Positions 7,554 through 15,649 of a stretch of DNA of 35,241 nucleotides are shown here, in pieces. The position numbers were made by a program, and so were the translations under genes. Position 1 is the first letter of the stretch, and every line of letters starts with the position of its first letter. The DNA is from CAZYHS01 sp964647545. Its GTDB lineage: Bacteria; UBA10199; GCA-002796325; 1-14-0-20-49-13. The notes beneath the pieces were generated by a model that had not been told where the DNA came from, searched no databases, and saw only the letters and a program-made list of their open reading frames with translations. The stretch covers positions 1-35,241 of the forward strand of contig CAZYHS010000021.1 in NCBI GenBank assembly GCA_964647545.1, written 5' to 3'.

Positions 7554-9523
7554 AACGCTCCTGTTGCTAACGGAAGCTCAAAGTAAAAGACCGTCCCGCT
7601 GCCGAATTTCGATTCTGCCCATATCCTGCCGCCATGCGCAACGATAATATCCTTTGAAATCGCCAGCCCAAGCCCCGTCCCGCCGGGGATACGTTTTAGC
7701 TGTTCGAACTGTTTAAATAGTCTTGGCATATCGGCCTCATTTATTCCCGGGCCGGTGTCGGCGACCGAAACGAGCACGCGGCCATCTTTCATTTCCGACC
7801 TGACCTTTACCGTGCCGCTATCTGTTAGACGAATTGCATTGTTTACAATATTTATCAGAACTTCCGTAATCCTATCTCTATCGAACAGGGCTTTTTCACA
7901 GCCTTCGAATGTTTCACAGGTCATTTCAAGCCCCTTTTTAACTGCAAGCGGCGTCATAGTTTCGCAAACTTCTTTTATGACCTCGTTAATGTCGTTTGGT
8001 AAAATATTGAATTTAATTTTTCCGGACTGAAGGGCCTGATAATCGAGAACCTCGCCAAGCAATCGTGAAAGCCGGTCAACGTTCTTGCGTTCCATATCAA
8101 GATGCTTCTGCTGCTTCTCATTTATCGGGCCAAGCAACCCCTTTGACATCAGATGAATGCTCTCTTTAATGACCGTTAAAGGCGTTCTCAATTCGTGGGA
8201 GACCATGCTTGTAAATGCCGACTTTGCCTCGAGTGCGCGCTTTAGCTCTTCCTCGGAACTCTTTCTTTCGGTAATATCGAACTCTATTCCATCCCACGAC
8301 GTCGAGCCGTCAGAAAGATACTTTGGAACCGAAACGAAATATGACCACCTCAACGAACCGTCGGGATTGAACATTCTGGCTTCGGTTTTCAAAGGTCTTT
8401 TATCTGCCAGAGCTTCAAGTTCGGCGGCGGCAACCCGCGCTTTGTCGTCCGGATGAACCTTACCGTAAAGGAGTGAAACATCATTCATCATTTCGGCCGG
8501 AGAGACCCCGTAAAATTCCTCCACCTTGCCGCTAACATAAGTGCATTTTCTCTTATCGTCGGGATATCTCACAATCTGGTAAAGCATCGCCTTGTCGAGG
8601 TTATCGCTGATATTTTGCAGCTGCATTTTTTGAAGTTTTAAAGCCTCTTCGGCTTTTTTTCTTTCGGTCACGTCGCGCACTATCGCCTGCAGCACATCAC
8701 CCTCTCCAAGCTCAAGCCTATTTAAACTGACCTCGGCCATGAAAGTTGAGCCGTCCAAACGGCGATGCTGCCATTCGAAAAACTGCGGCGTTCCAGACAG
8801 CGCAAGGTTCATTTTTTCCATCGCAGATTCTACAGACAATCTGCCGTCAGGCTGCCTTTCGGGAGAAAAACTTTGCGGGGTCGCACCCAATATCTGCTCG
8901 CGCGTGCAGCCATAAACTTCGAGCGTTCGGTCGTTGCATTCTGCGAAGCAATAATTTCTCACGATGAATATAGCGTCATGGGCGGCCTCAAAAAGTGTTC
9001 TGTGTTTGAGTTCACTTTCACGTAGGGACTGCTCGACCATTTTGTGCTCGGTCACGTCGCGAACGATTTCGATAGCGCCGACCCTCTCTCCGCTGTCATT
9101 GTACAGCGGCCCTGCAACCACCCAGAGGTGAGCCCCTTTTCCGCCATGTAAAACGGGATTGAACGACTCGGCCAGAATCGTGTTTTTGCCTCGTCGCACG
9201 TATTTGTATAATTTTTCTATTTCAGGCTGAGGTTTGTCTAAAAGGTCGATGACCATCGGGCGTCTTTGTCCGAAAAAAGGCTCCGCGTAGGCAAAGTCCC
9301 CCTTGCCCAGCAGCTTATCTTTTTTAACGCCGGTCATGATTTCGCAGGCGCGGTTCCACACGACCACACGTTTGGCCTTGTCGATTACAAAAGTTGCATC
9401 CGGAAGAAATTCGACGATATTGAGCAGGCGTTTATAATCAAGAAACTCGGCCTCGGCTAACTTAAGCCCGTGCCGATCACTTTTAAAGCCGCAGAGCCCT
9501 TTCAAAATATTCGCAAGACTCAT
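7541..9523 (-). CDS. Cytoplasmic PAS-PAS-PAS sensor histidine kinase
   Basis: The 660-residue protein has no signal peptide or membrane segment, so it is a soluble sensor. Three PAS domains with PAC ends are visible: about 35-160 (EFLPDATFVIDKAKRVVVW...IVRDVTEHK), 165-285 (...AIVRDVTERK) and 290-415 (...IEFDITERK). They are followed by HisKA with SHELRTPL (His443) and a HATPase with N-box NIVNNAIR, G1 VADTGPGI and G2 GGTGLGLAIS. Redox, light or ligand cues are possible, but no cofactor residue is evident. The ATG at 9523 is chosen over TTG at 9553 because no Shine-Dalgarno precedes either, while a -10-like TATAAA lies exactly 6 bases upstream of 9523, predicting a leaderless mRNA. Its stop overlaps the response-regulator gene, its likely partner. 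Confidence 0.92.
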   Translation of the reverse strand: MSLANILKGLCGFKSDRHGLKLAEAEFLDYKRLLNIVEFLPDATFVIDKAKRVVVWNRACEIMTGVKKDKLLGKGDFAYAEPFFGQRRPMVIDLLDKPQPEIEKLYKYVRRGKNTILAESFNPVLHGGKGAHLWVVAGPLYNDSGERVGAIEIVRDVTEHKMVEQSLRESELKHRTLFEAAHDAIFIVRNYCFAECNDRTLEVYGCTREQILGATPQSFSPERQPDGRLSVESAMEKMNLALSGTPQFFEWQHRRLDGSTFMAEVSLNRLELGEGDVLQAIVRDVTERKKAEEALKLQKMQLQNISDNLDKAMLYQIVRYPDDKRKCTYVSGKVEEFYGVSPAEMMNDVSLLYGKVHPDDKARVAAAELEALADKRPLKTEARMFNPDGSLRWSYFVSVPKYLSDGSTSWDGIEFDITERKSSEEELKRALEAKSAFTSMVSHELRTPLTVIKESIHLMSKGLLGPINEKQQKHLDMERKNVDRLSRLLGEVLDYQALQSGKIKFNILPNDINEVIKEVCETMTPLAVKKGLEMTCETFEGCEKALFDRDRITEVLINIVNNAIRLTDSGTVKVRSEMKDGRVLVSVADTGPGINEADMPRLFKQFEQLKRIPGGTGLGLAISKDIIVAHGGRIWAESKFGSGTVFYFELPLATGALCQK

Positions 9524-9529
9524 GACGGT

Positions 9530-9558
9530 TTTATACACCCGCAATAAGTGCAAAACAA
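9530..9558 (-). promoter_or_regulatory. Candidate promoter of the PAS kinase operon (leaderless)
   Basis: On the minus strand -35-like TTGTTT (9553-9558), a 17-base spacer and -10-like TATAAA (9530-9535) are followed by ACCGTC and the ATG at 9523. Six bases between -10 and ATG would put the transcription start on the A of the ATG. Confidence 0.5.
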
Positions 9559-9580
9559 TCTCATAATACCGGTTTTTAAT

Positions 9581-9609
9581 TTGACTAGAGCGCCCTGCAT
9601 GGTTAAATT
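9581..9609 (+). promoter_or_regulatory. Candidate promoter of the K+/H+ antiporter gene (leaderless)
   Basis: TTGACT (9581-9586), a 17-base spacer and TAAATT (9604-9609) are followed by TGCGGC and the ATG at 9616. No Shine-Dalgarno is present. The six-base gap predicts transcription starting at the ATG itself. It is divergent from the kinase promoter 22 bases away. Confidence 0.55.
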
Positions 9610-9615
9610 TGCGGC

Positions 9616-11064
9616 ATGTATTTTATAGCGGCAATAATTCTTATTTCGATCGTCTTGACCGCCAGAGCAGCCAGCAGATGGCGTCTTCCTCTCGTCGTCA
9701 TAGCCCTTGCAGCCGGCATAATATTCGGCAGTGACGTCCTCGGGCTTGTCTATTTTGACAATCCCGTCATGGCGAAAAAACTGGCCGACTTTGCTTTGAT
9801 ATTTGTCCTTTTTGCGGGGGGATTCGGCACAAGGAGAGAACTGCTAAAGCTTGTGTTCGGGCCCGCGATGGCACTTTCGACCTTGGGCGTGATCATCACG
9901 GCGTTAACGACCGCGGCCCTCTTGTGGCTTGCGATAGGCGGCGGGATAATGCACGCCCTCATGCTTGGAGTCGTGGTCTCTTCGACCGACGCCGCGGCGG
10001 TGTTTTCTATCTTGCGCAGCCGTTCTCTTAACAGGCGTCTATCGGCCATCACAGAAATTGAATCGGCGACGAACGACCCGATGGCAATTTTATTGACGGT
10101 TGCGGTCGTTCAGTTCGCAGGGGCTCAGCTGCAAAGCCCTGCAAATATCGGACTAATGATAATTTGGCAGCTATTGGCCGGAATAGGCACGGGGCTGGTC
10201 GTCGGCGAAATCGGCGTTTTTTTGTTCAAGCATTTAAAAACGATCGATCGCGGTTTTTTCTATCTCTTTTTAGTCGGAATAATCTTTTTGTCTTACGGAG
10301 CTGCCGACATAATAGGCGCCAGCGGGATAATTTCGGCCTTCTTCGCCGGTTTTATCCTTGGCGATTCCAAGCTCCCGTATAAAAAGACCATGACGTCGTT
10401 CCTTGAGGCGCTGGCAACGATCGCGAACGTCGGCATTTTCGTTATGTTGGGGTTATTGGCGTTCCCGAAAGAACTCGGCAGCATCTGGAAAGAGGCCCTG
10501 ATTCTATTTGCGATTTTAACGTTTATCGCACGGCCGGCCGCGGTTCTCATTTGCACGGCTTTCGGAAGTTTCTCTTTTAAGGATAAACTTTTTATAAGCT
10601 GGAGCGGGCTTCGCGGGGCGGTTCCGATCGTTCTGGCGACCTATCCTTACGCCGCCGGTATCGAGACCTCGCACGATATTTTCAATATCGTATTTCTTGC
10701 CGTTTCGCTCTCAATTGTCGTTCAAGGTTCGACCATCAGCAAACTTGCCGGCTGGCTGAAACTGGTCACAAAATCTAAACCTGCTCCCAGCCAAGTTATG
10801 GAGCTTGTAACTCTCGGCGACAGCGACCTTGAAATGTGCGAAATCCACATCGACGAGGCCCAGTATTCCGGAAGCATCGAAATTGCGTCGCTTAACCTGC
10901 CGCACGGCACGACAATAACCATGATCAACCGCAACGAGGAGATCATCGCACCGCAGGGCTCCACAAAGATACACCCCGGAGACGTTCTCTATGTGCTGGT
11001 AAAAAGCGACAACATAGACACGGTCAACCTAGAAATTTCAGGAAAACTTATTCCAAAAGCGTAA
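9616..11064 (+). CDS. nhaP2: Potassium/proton antiporter, CPA1 family with C-terminal TrkA-C (RCK-C) domain
   Basis: This inner-membrane cation/proton exchanger is expected to expel K+ (or Na+) in exchange for H+. Residues 1-385 hold about 12 hydrophobic segments. The conserved core motifs are STDAAAVFSILRS in the middle and ESATNDPMAILLT, whose Asn-Asp pair is the transport-site signature, with SGLRGAVPIVLATYP near the end of the membrane domain. Residues about 400-482 form a soluble TrkA-C-like domain (MCEIHIDEAQYSGSIEIASL...LVKSDNID) that probably gates the transporter by ligand binding. The length matches NhaP2/CvrA proteins without their extra CorC-type domain. The start lacks a Shine-Dalgarno and sits 6 bases after a -10-like box. 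The gene for EF-P follows on the same strand 79 bases downstream. Confidence 0.92.
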   Translation: MYFIAAIILISIVLTARAASRWRLPLVVIALAAGIIFGSDVLGLVYFDNPVMAKKLADFALIFVLFAGGFGTRRELLKLVFGPAMALSTLGVIITALTTAALLWLAIGGGIMHALMLGVVVSSTDAAAVFSILRSRSLNRRLSAITEIESATNDPMAILLTVAVVQFAGAQLQSPANIGLMIIWQLLAGIGTGLVVGEIGVFLFKHLKTIDRGFFYLFLVGIIFLSYGAADIIGASGIISAFFAGFILGDSKLPYKKTMTSFLEALATIANVGIFVMLGLLAFPKELGSIWKEALILFAILTFIARPAAVLICTAFGSFSFKDKLFISWSGLRGAVPIVLATYPYAAGIETSHDIFNIVFLAVSLSIVVQGSTISKLAGWLKLVTKSKPAPSQVMELVTLGDSDLEMCEIHIDEAQYSGSIEIASLNLPHGTTITMINRNEEIIAPQGSTKIHPGDVLYVLVKSDNIDTVNLEISGKLIPKA

Positions 11065-11143
11065 TGAGCTTTTTTTGAGTAGCGGCCGGCGCAATAATTC
11101 TACCGGCTTTACATTCGCTTTAAAATATGATGAATGGCCCGCC

Positions 11144-11695
11144 ATGATAAACGCAACCCAAATTAAGGCAGGCATATTTCTCAGAATTGACGGGGTTTTC
11201 TATCGCGCGCTAAAAGTCGCGCACCTCACCCCCGGCAAAGGAAACGCTCAAATTCAGGCCGACCTGCGCAATTTAAAAACCGGCATAAAAGTAAACATGC
11301 GCTTTCGCCCGATGGATTCGGTCGAAAAAATCGACACAAGCGAACGTGAAATGAGCTTTTTGTATCAGGACGGAACGATTTTTCACTTCATGGACCCAGA
11401 AACACACGAACAGATCGAGCTTCACGAAGAGCAAATCGAGGACATGCTCCCGTTTTTGCGCAGCGAGGCAAAAATTCTGATGTTGAGCTTTGAAGGTGAA
11501 CCGATAAGCATCCGCCTCCCCGACAAAATGAGCTTCACAGTTGTTTCGTGCGATCCCCCGTCGAAAGGCTCGGCCGGAAATTTAAAAGATGCGACGGTTG
11601 AAACAGGGGCGACATTCAAGGTGCCGATGTTCATCAGACAGGGAGATGTGATCGTCATCAACACGGAAACCGGCGACTACGTTGAGAAAGGTTAG
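11144..11695 (+). CDS. efp: Translation elongation factor P
   Basis: EF-P binds between the P and E sites of stalled ribosomes and promotes peptide bonds at proline runs. The 183-residue protein shows the KOW-like N domain (MINATQIKAGIFLRIDGVFY), the modification loop TPGKGNAQ with Lys32 at the tip (the position lysylated by EpmA in E. coli), and two OB domains including the family signature near the C-terminus (KDATVETGATFKVPMFI). It ends in TGDYVEKG. An upstream in-frame start at 11075 would add 23 unrelated residues, so the ATG at 11144 is chosen. No strong Shine-Dalgarno precedes it; TATGAT lies 12 bases upstream. No gene for an EF-P modification enzyme is adjacent, although a deoxyhypusine-synthase-like gene lies about 5 kb away. 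Confidence 0.95.
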   Translation: MINATQIKAGIFLRIDGVFYRALKVAHLTPGKGNAQIQADLRNLKTGIKVNMRFRPMDSVEKIDTSEREMSFLYQDGTIFHFMDPETHEQIELHEEQIEDMLPFLRSEAKILMLSFEGEPISIRLPDKMSFTVVSCDPPSKGSAGNLKDATVETGATFKVPMFIRQGDVIVINTETGDYVEKG

Positions 11696-11701
11696 CAGAA
11701 A

Positions 11702-12358
11702 TTACGGCATCAGTTGCAAGGCGTGATTTATAAGCTGCGCAGCCAAGACAAAACAAATTACGGCAATAATCCACTTCCCGAACCTGTCAAAAAATCTGCG
11801 ACACGGCCCCATGATAAGGTTTGAAAGACCTGTCCGCGCACTTTCAACGGCAGCCGGAATAATCATTGGAAAAAGCCCCAGCACGAGGAATACAGCCAAC
11901 GCCTCCAACGCAACAATTTTTGGCCCTGTAAACCCTGCCAAACGCCCGCCGGCCGCAACGGTAAGAGCGAGCAGCTTAATATTTACGACAATGATGGCCA
12001 CGCCGATCAGAAGTGATAAAAAAGGTCCGATGTTCGTGGCACTGTGATGTTTTTTGTCTGCTTCATCTGTTTTTGCTTTCTTAAAAAGCGCTCTCAAACC
12101 CAGAAAAATAAGAATCGCCGCCACACTCACCCTGACATAAAAATGAGCCCACGAAGGATGCGAAACTTGAGCGGGCCCGATAAAATAGCCGATCGTTAAA
12201 AGCGAAAAATAGCCGACAACACCGCCAAAAAAATAGGCCCACGCTTTTTTGCGACCGCCAACCTGCGACGATGAAAGCCAAAGTCCAACCAAAAGCAGCT
12301 CGGGGCTTAAAGCCACCGCCGTGCCAAGAGACAACATTGAGCTGAAAATTTCATTCAT
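11702..12358 (-). CDS. GAP/Sap-family six-helix membrane protein
   Basis: The 218-residue protein has about six transmembrane segments in two sets of three around a charged loop (FKKAKTDEADKKHH). The opening (ALSPELLLVGLWLSSSQVGGRKKAWAYFFGG) and the second-half motif (IKLLALTVAAGGRLAGF) fit the GAP / sulfolipid-addressing-protein family, related to LysE-type exporters; members are linked to export of lipids or small molecules, but the substrate here is unknown. It converges with the EF-P gene, stop codons seven bases apart, with no terminator between. The start has no Shine-Dalgarno; TATTTT lies exactly 6 bases before the ATG. Confidence 0.8.
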   Translation of the reverse strand: MNEIFSSMLSLGTAVALSPELLLVGLWLSSSQVGGRKKAWAYFFGGVVGYFSLLTIGYFIGPAQVSHPSWAHFYVRVSVAAILIFLGLRALFKKAKTDEADKKHHSATNIGPFLSLLIGVAIIVVNIKLLALTVAAGGRLAGFTGPKIVALEALAVFLVLGLFPMIIPAAVESARTGLSNLIMGPCRRFFDRFGKWIIAVICFVLAAQLINHALQLMP

Positions 12359-12364
12359 GGCCGA

Positions 12365-12393
12365 AAAATATCACGGCAAACATCGCGTGCAAA
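12365..12393 (-). promoter_or_regulatory. Candidate promoter of the GAP-family gene (leaderless)
   Basis: On the minus strand, TTTGCA (12388-12393), 17 bases, then TATTTT (12365-12370), TCGGCC and the ATG. The boxes match consensus at four of six positions each; support comes mainly from the identical 6-base spacing at three other genes without a ribosome-binding site. Confidence 0.4.
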
Positions 12394-12454
12394 GTTGAAA
12401 TTCCGATTTTTATTGGGCTGTATAAAGTCTTGCGCTAACGCATATCATGTGCTC

Positions 12455-12506
12455 TTTTGCTGGCAGCATAACCGGCGAATCTAGCTAAACCGCATCGCCA
12501 GCAAAA
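12455..12506 (+). promoter_or_regulatory. Stem-loop in the pepP 5' leader
   Basis: A perfect 10-bp inverted repeat, TTTTGCTGGC (12455-12464) and GCCAGCAAAA (12497-12506), encloses 32 bases with further pairing potential (CGGCG and CCGC parts). It ends two bases before the pepP Shine-Dalgarno (TTGGAG, from 12509). Folding could expose or hide the ribosome-binding site, or it could bind a protein as an operator. No known riboswitch family is recognised. Confidence 0.45.
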
Positions 12507-12522
12507 TATTGGAGATTAACTT

Positions 12523-13914
12523 ATGTTCTCAAAAGAGATCTATCGGCAAAGGCGCAACAGACTTAAAAAACTGGTCGGCGGCGGAATTGTTCTGTTTATG
12601 GGTAACGGCGACACAGCCATGAACTATCACGGCAACTCCTTCCGCTTTCGTCAGGATAGTAATTTTCTATATTTCTTCGGACTCGACCGTTCGAACATTG
12701 CCGGCATTATCGACATCGACAACGACCGTGAAATAATTTTCGGCAACGATGTCGATCTTGAAGACATCATCTGGATGGGCCCGCAGGAGGCGATCAAAGA
12801 CAATGCCGCGCTGGCTGGGGTTTTAGACGTAAGACCTCTTGCTGAACTTTCGAGCTATCTAAAAGATGCAGTCGGCCGCAAGGTCTCAATCCACTATCCT
12901 CCGCCGTATCGCAACGACACGAAAATATTTTTAAACGAAACGCTCGGTGTCCCTCTGAATGAACTTAAAAATCACGCGTCACTTGATTTAATTAAAGCGA
13001 TCGTTGAGATGAGGTCGGTAAAAGAGCCTTGTGAAATTGAAGAAATTGAAAAGACAATGCTCACCGCGCGCGAAATGTTCTTAACGGCGATGCGACTCGC
13101 AAAAGATGGGCTCTACGAATATGAGATAGACGGCGCTATCGAAGGGGTCATCATTTCAAAGCATGGCGGGGCTATCTCGTTTCCGGTCATCTGTTCGGTT
13201 CGCGGCGAAACACTTCACAATCATCACCATGGCAACAAAATGAAGAACGGCGATCTTCTTTTGATCGACGCCGGTTTTGAATCTGAGACGCATTACAGCT
13301 CAGACCACACAAGAACGATTCCGGTCAGCGGCAAATTCACCGACAGACAAAAGGCGATTTACGAAATTGTGCTGAAGGCGAACACGACCGTCATCGACAT
13401 GATCAAGCCGGACCTGAAATATCTCGACGCCCATTTGAAGGCAGCGGAAATCATCGCGGACGGGCTTAAAGGGCTTGGGCTTATGAAAGGCGACACGAAA
13501 GCAGCAGTAGCAGCAGGTGCTCACGCCCTCTTCTTCCCGCATGGCGTGGGACACATGCTCGGGCTCGACGCACACGACATGGAAGGACTTGGCGAGGACT
13601 TCGTCGGCTACGATGACGAAGTAAAACGAAGCTCGCAATTCGGCACTGCCTACCTGCGCCTCGGAAGAAGACTGCGTGAAGGCTTTGTCATCACGGTCGA
13701 ACCGGGGATCTACTTCATTCCGGCGCTGATAGACCTCTGGCAGAAAGAGAATAAATTTGCCGAGTTCATAAATTACGACAAGGTCAACGAGTACCGCGGA
13801 TTTGGCGGCATAAGGATCGAAGACAACGTTTTGGTTACAAACGACGGCCACAAGCTGCTTGGCGCCGACATCCCCAAAACAACAGCCGACATTGAAAGCG
13901 TGATGAGAAAATAA
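12523..13914 (+). CDS. pepP: Xaa-Pro aminopeptidase (aminopeptidase P, M24B)
   Basis: This cytoplasmic metallopeptidase removes an N-terminal residue preceding proline. An N-terminal creatinase/AMP-N domain (about 1-160, including FRFRQDSNFLYFFGLD) precedes the pita-bread catalytic domain (about 165-450). The five dinuclear-metal ligands are visible: D249 (LLIDAGFE), D261 (SSDHTRT), H344 (GVGHMLGLD), E393 (TVEPGIYF) and E433 (RIEDNVLV), and the helper histidines appear in LHNHHHGN. The 463-residue length is normal for PepP. The start has GGAG nine bases upstream and follows a conspicuous leader stem-loop. A short zinc-ribbon gene follows 29 bases downstream and may be co-transcribed. Confidence 0.95.
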   Translation: MFSKEIYRQRRNRLKKLVGGGIVLFMGNGDTAMNYHGNSFRFRQDSNFLYFFGLDRSNIAGIIDIDNDREIIFGNDVDLEDIIWMGPQEAIKDNAALAGVLDVRPLAELSSYLKDAVGRKVSIHYPPPYRNDTKIFLNETLGVPLNELKNHASLDLIKAIVEMRSVKEPCEIEEIEKTMLTAREMFLTAMRLAKDGLYEYEIDGAIEGVIISKHGGAISFPVICSVRGETLHNHHHGNKMKNGDLLLIDAGFESETHYSSDHTRTIPVSGKFTDRQKAIYEIVLKANTTVIDMIKPDLKYLDAHLKAAEIIADGLKGLGLMKGDTKAAVAAGAHALFFPHGVGHMLGLDAHDMEGLGEDFVGYDDEVKRSSQFGTAYLRLGRRLREGFVITVEPGIYFIPALIDLWQKENKFAEFINYDKVNEYRGFGGIRIEDNVLVTNDGHKLLGADIPKTTADIESVMRK

Positions 13915-13943
13915 TTTTCACCTATTACCGACGGAGAAAACCG

Positions 13944-14156
13944 ATGCTAAGATATATTTTACTGGGGGTTGTGATCTATTTCATCGTCAAGCTGGTGCGC
14001 GGAATAAAAATAATTACGCACTCAAAAAAGCCGGCTCAACCCCAGATCGAAGCGGACGAAATGGTACAATGCTCCCGCTGCAACGTTTATATCAGCAAGT
14101 CAACGGCTGTAATGCACGAAGGCAAATGGAATTGCGGCGACGACCGCTGCAAATAA
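13944..14156 (+). CDS. PP0621-like small membrane-anchored zinc-ribbon protein
   Basis: The 70-residue protein has one N-terminal membrane segment (about 2-20, MLRYILLGVVIYFIVKLV), a basic linker and a C-terminal metal-binding motif: MVQCSRCNVYISKSTAV, then a downstream WNCGDDRCK, giving C-x2-C...C-x4-C. This layout matches the small PP0621 family found next to varied genes in proteobacteria; its role is unknown. A GGAG lies nine bases before the start. It lies close behind pepP and converges on the prohibitin-like gene with a one-base gap between stops. Confidence 0.75.
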   Translation: MLRYILLGVVIYFIVKLVRGIKIITHSKKPAQPQIEADEMVQCSRCNVYISKSTAVMHEGKWNCGDDRCK

Positions 14157-14157
14157 T

Positions 14158-14985
14158 TTACTGATCCCCTAAAATCAGCGGCAACCCGTCTTTTCCGCCA
14201 CCCACCACCACTATTTTTGAGTTTTCACTCTTGGCAAGTTCTTTAGTCGCCTCTATGCCGCGCAATTTGAGGATATTTTCCGTGAGCCCCTTGCTTACTT
14301 CGCTATTGTAATCGTTGATGCCCTTTGCTTCGATCCTTTTGCGCTCTGCTTCCTGACTTTCGCGCTGGAGGACGAATTTCATCTGCTCGGCCTGCTGTTC
14401 GGCTTCAAGCTTCTTTTCGATAGCGGTCGATAAAATATCGGGCAATTTCACCGCACGGAGCAAAAGGCCTTCAAGTTTAATGCCGCGGGCTTCTATCATC
14501 GGCTTTAACTGCTCGAACATCTGGGTGGCAAGGGCTTCGCGTTCGGCCGTGTACAAGGCCTTTGCTTCGTAACCTGCCGTCACGCCTCTTACTACCGACC
14601 TAAGTTGCGGCACCACAATGACATCCACGTAGTTTGTGCCGACGGTTTTATATACGTCGGGAGCAAGGCGAGGGTTGAGGCTTATCAGGGCAGACAGGTC
14701 AAGATTGACCACGAGCCCCTCTTTTGAAGGGACCTTGGCGTCCTCAGTGATCTGATTGGTACGAATGCTCATTTTATGAATGCTCAACAACGGATTGACC
14801 AGATGAATTCCCGAATCTAACGACTTGTCATAAACATTCCCGAAAAACTCCATAACTCCGACATGCCCCGCCGGAATGATCGCGATCGACTTGAAAAGTA
14901 TCAGCAGCGCAACAAGCACGCCTAGACCCAAGCGAACCACGCCCTTTGACAGTTTGATATCAAAATTCGGAACCATGTCTGACAT
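14158..14985 (-). CDS. SPFH/prohibitin-family membrane protein
   Basis: The start at 14985 has AAAGGAG five bases upstream; a longer frame to 15093 would put unrelated residues ahead of the anchor. One N-terminal membrane helix (about 14-34) is followed by the band-7/SPFH domain (IIPAGHVGVMEFFGNV... through LLLRAVKLPDILSTAIEKK) and a coiled-coil tail (LEAEQQAEQMKFVLQRESQEAERKR and beyond). Prohibitin-like proteins form rings in membranes and often modulate FtsH-type proteases; a partner is not encoded here. The 275-residue length is typical of prohibitins. The mscL gene lies upstream on the same strand with a 127-base gap. Confidence 0.92.
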   Translation of the reverse strand: MSDMVPNFDIKLSKGVVRLGLGVLVALLILFKSIAIIPAGHVGVMEFFGNVYDKSLDSGIHLVNPLLSIHKMSIRTNQITEDAKVPSKEGLVVNLDLSALISLNPRLAPDVYKTVGTNYVDVIVVPQLRSVVRGVTAGYEAKALYTAEREALATQMFEQLKPMIEARGIKLEGLLLRAVKLPDILSTAIEKKLEAEQQAEQMKFVLQRESQEAERKRIEAKGINDYNSEVSKGLTENILKLRGIEATKELAKSENSKIVVVGGGKDGLPLILGDQ

Positions 14986-15112
14986 AAAGTCTCCTTTTGT
15001 GTGATTTGAGAATTCGACCCTATGGGAGAGAGCCGCATTTGTAAACAAAATCCGGAAATATCGAACTACAAAAAAACGCCCGCAACCTGCCAAAATAAAA
15101 TGAAAGAGCCGT

Positions 15113-15553
15113 CTATTTTATCTCAGAGGTGCAATAGGGGCACTTGGTCGCCTTAAGTGAAACCGTCGAAATACAATGCGGACACTGTTTTGTGTCAATC
15201 GGTTTGGGTTCCTCTTTGCGGCGAAGACGATTTATCTGACTTATGAGAATAAAAATCGCGAAGCTCACGATCAAAAAATCAACCACGTTGTTTAAAAATA
15301 TCCCGTAATTTAGCGTTGAGGCGCCGGCGGCCTTTGCCTGCGCAAGAGTTTCATAACTTCCGCTCGAAAGGGTTAAGAAAAAATTGCTAAAATCCATCTT
15401 GCCGATGACAAGCCCCAGCGGCGGCATAATTATGTCGCTGACCAGCGATGAAACAATTTTACCGAACGCCGCGCCGATAATAATACCGACGGCCATATCG
15501 ATAACGTTCCCCTTCATTGCGAACTCTTTAAACTCCTTTATAAAACGCGGCAT
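15113..15553 (-). CDS. mscL: Large-conductance mechanosensitive channel MscL with C-terminal zinc ribbon
   Basis: MscL opens under membrane tension to release solutes during osmotic downshock. The N-terminal helix and TM1 (FKEFAMKGNVIDMAVGIIIG, then AAFGKIVSSLVSDIIMPPLG) and TM2 (FLIVSFAIFILISQINRL) are canonical. After the usual helix the protein adds a short zinc ribbon with four cysteines, C124, C127, C138 and C141 (QCPHC and KCPYC), replacing the normal tail; similar tails occur in some MscL homologues. AAAGGAG precedes the ATG. Adjacent prohibitin-like and EamA genes also encode membrane proteins. Confidence 0.96.
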   Translation of the reverse strand: MPRFIKEFKEFAMKGNVIDMAVGIIIGAAFGKIVSSLVSDIIMPPLGLVIGKMDFSNFFLTLSSGSYETLAQAKAAGASTLNYGIFLNNVVDFLIVSFAIFILISQINRLRRKEEPKPIDTKQCPHCISTVSLKATKCPYCTSEIK

Positions 15554-15591
15554 AAAATCTCCTTTATTAAAACAAGATACTTTCTAAACCA

Positions 15592-15597
15592 TATAAT
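15592..15597 (+). promoter_or_regulatory. Possible -10 box (TATAAT) upstream of the EamA gene
   Basis: A perfect TATAAT lies 53 bases before the ATG at 15650. No good -35 hexamer is present at 16-18 bases; TTAAAA sits 19 bases upstream. Tentative. Confidence 0.25.
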
Positions 15598-15649
15598 TTC
15601 AAATCTTTTGTCTGGCCAAGATTTTATGCTTGGGCTAGGAAAGGCCGCC

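Noticed and set aside
11126..11144. Leaderless start for efp
   Set aside because: TATGAT is a good -10-like box but lies 12 bases, not 6, from the ATG and lacks a -35 partner.
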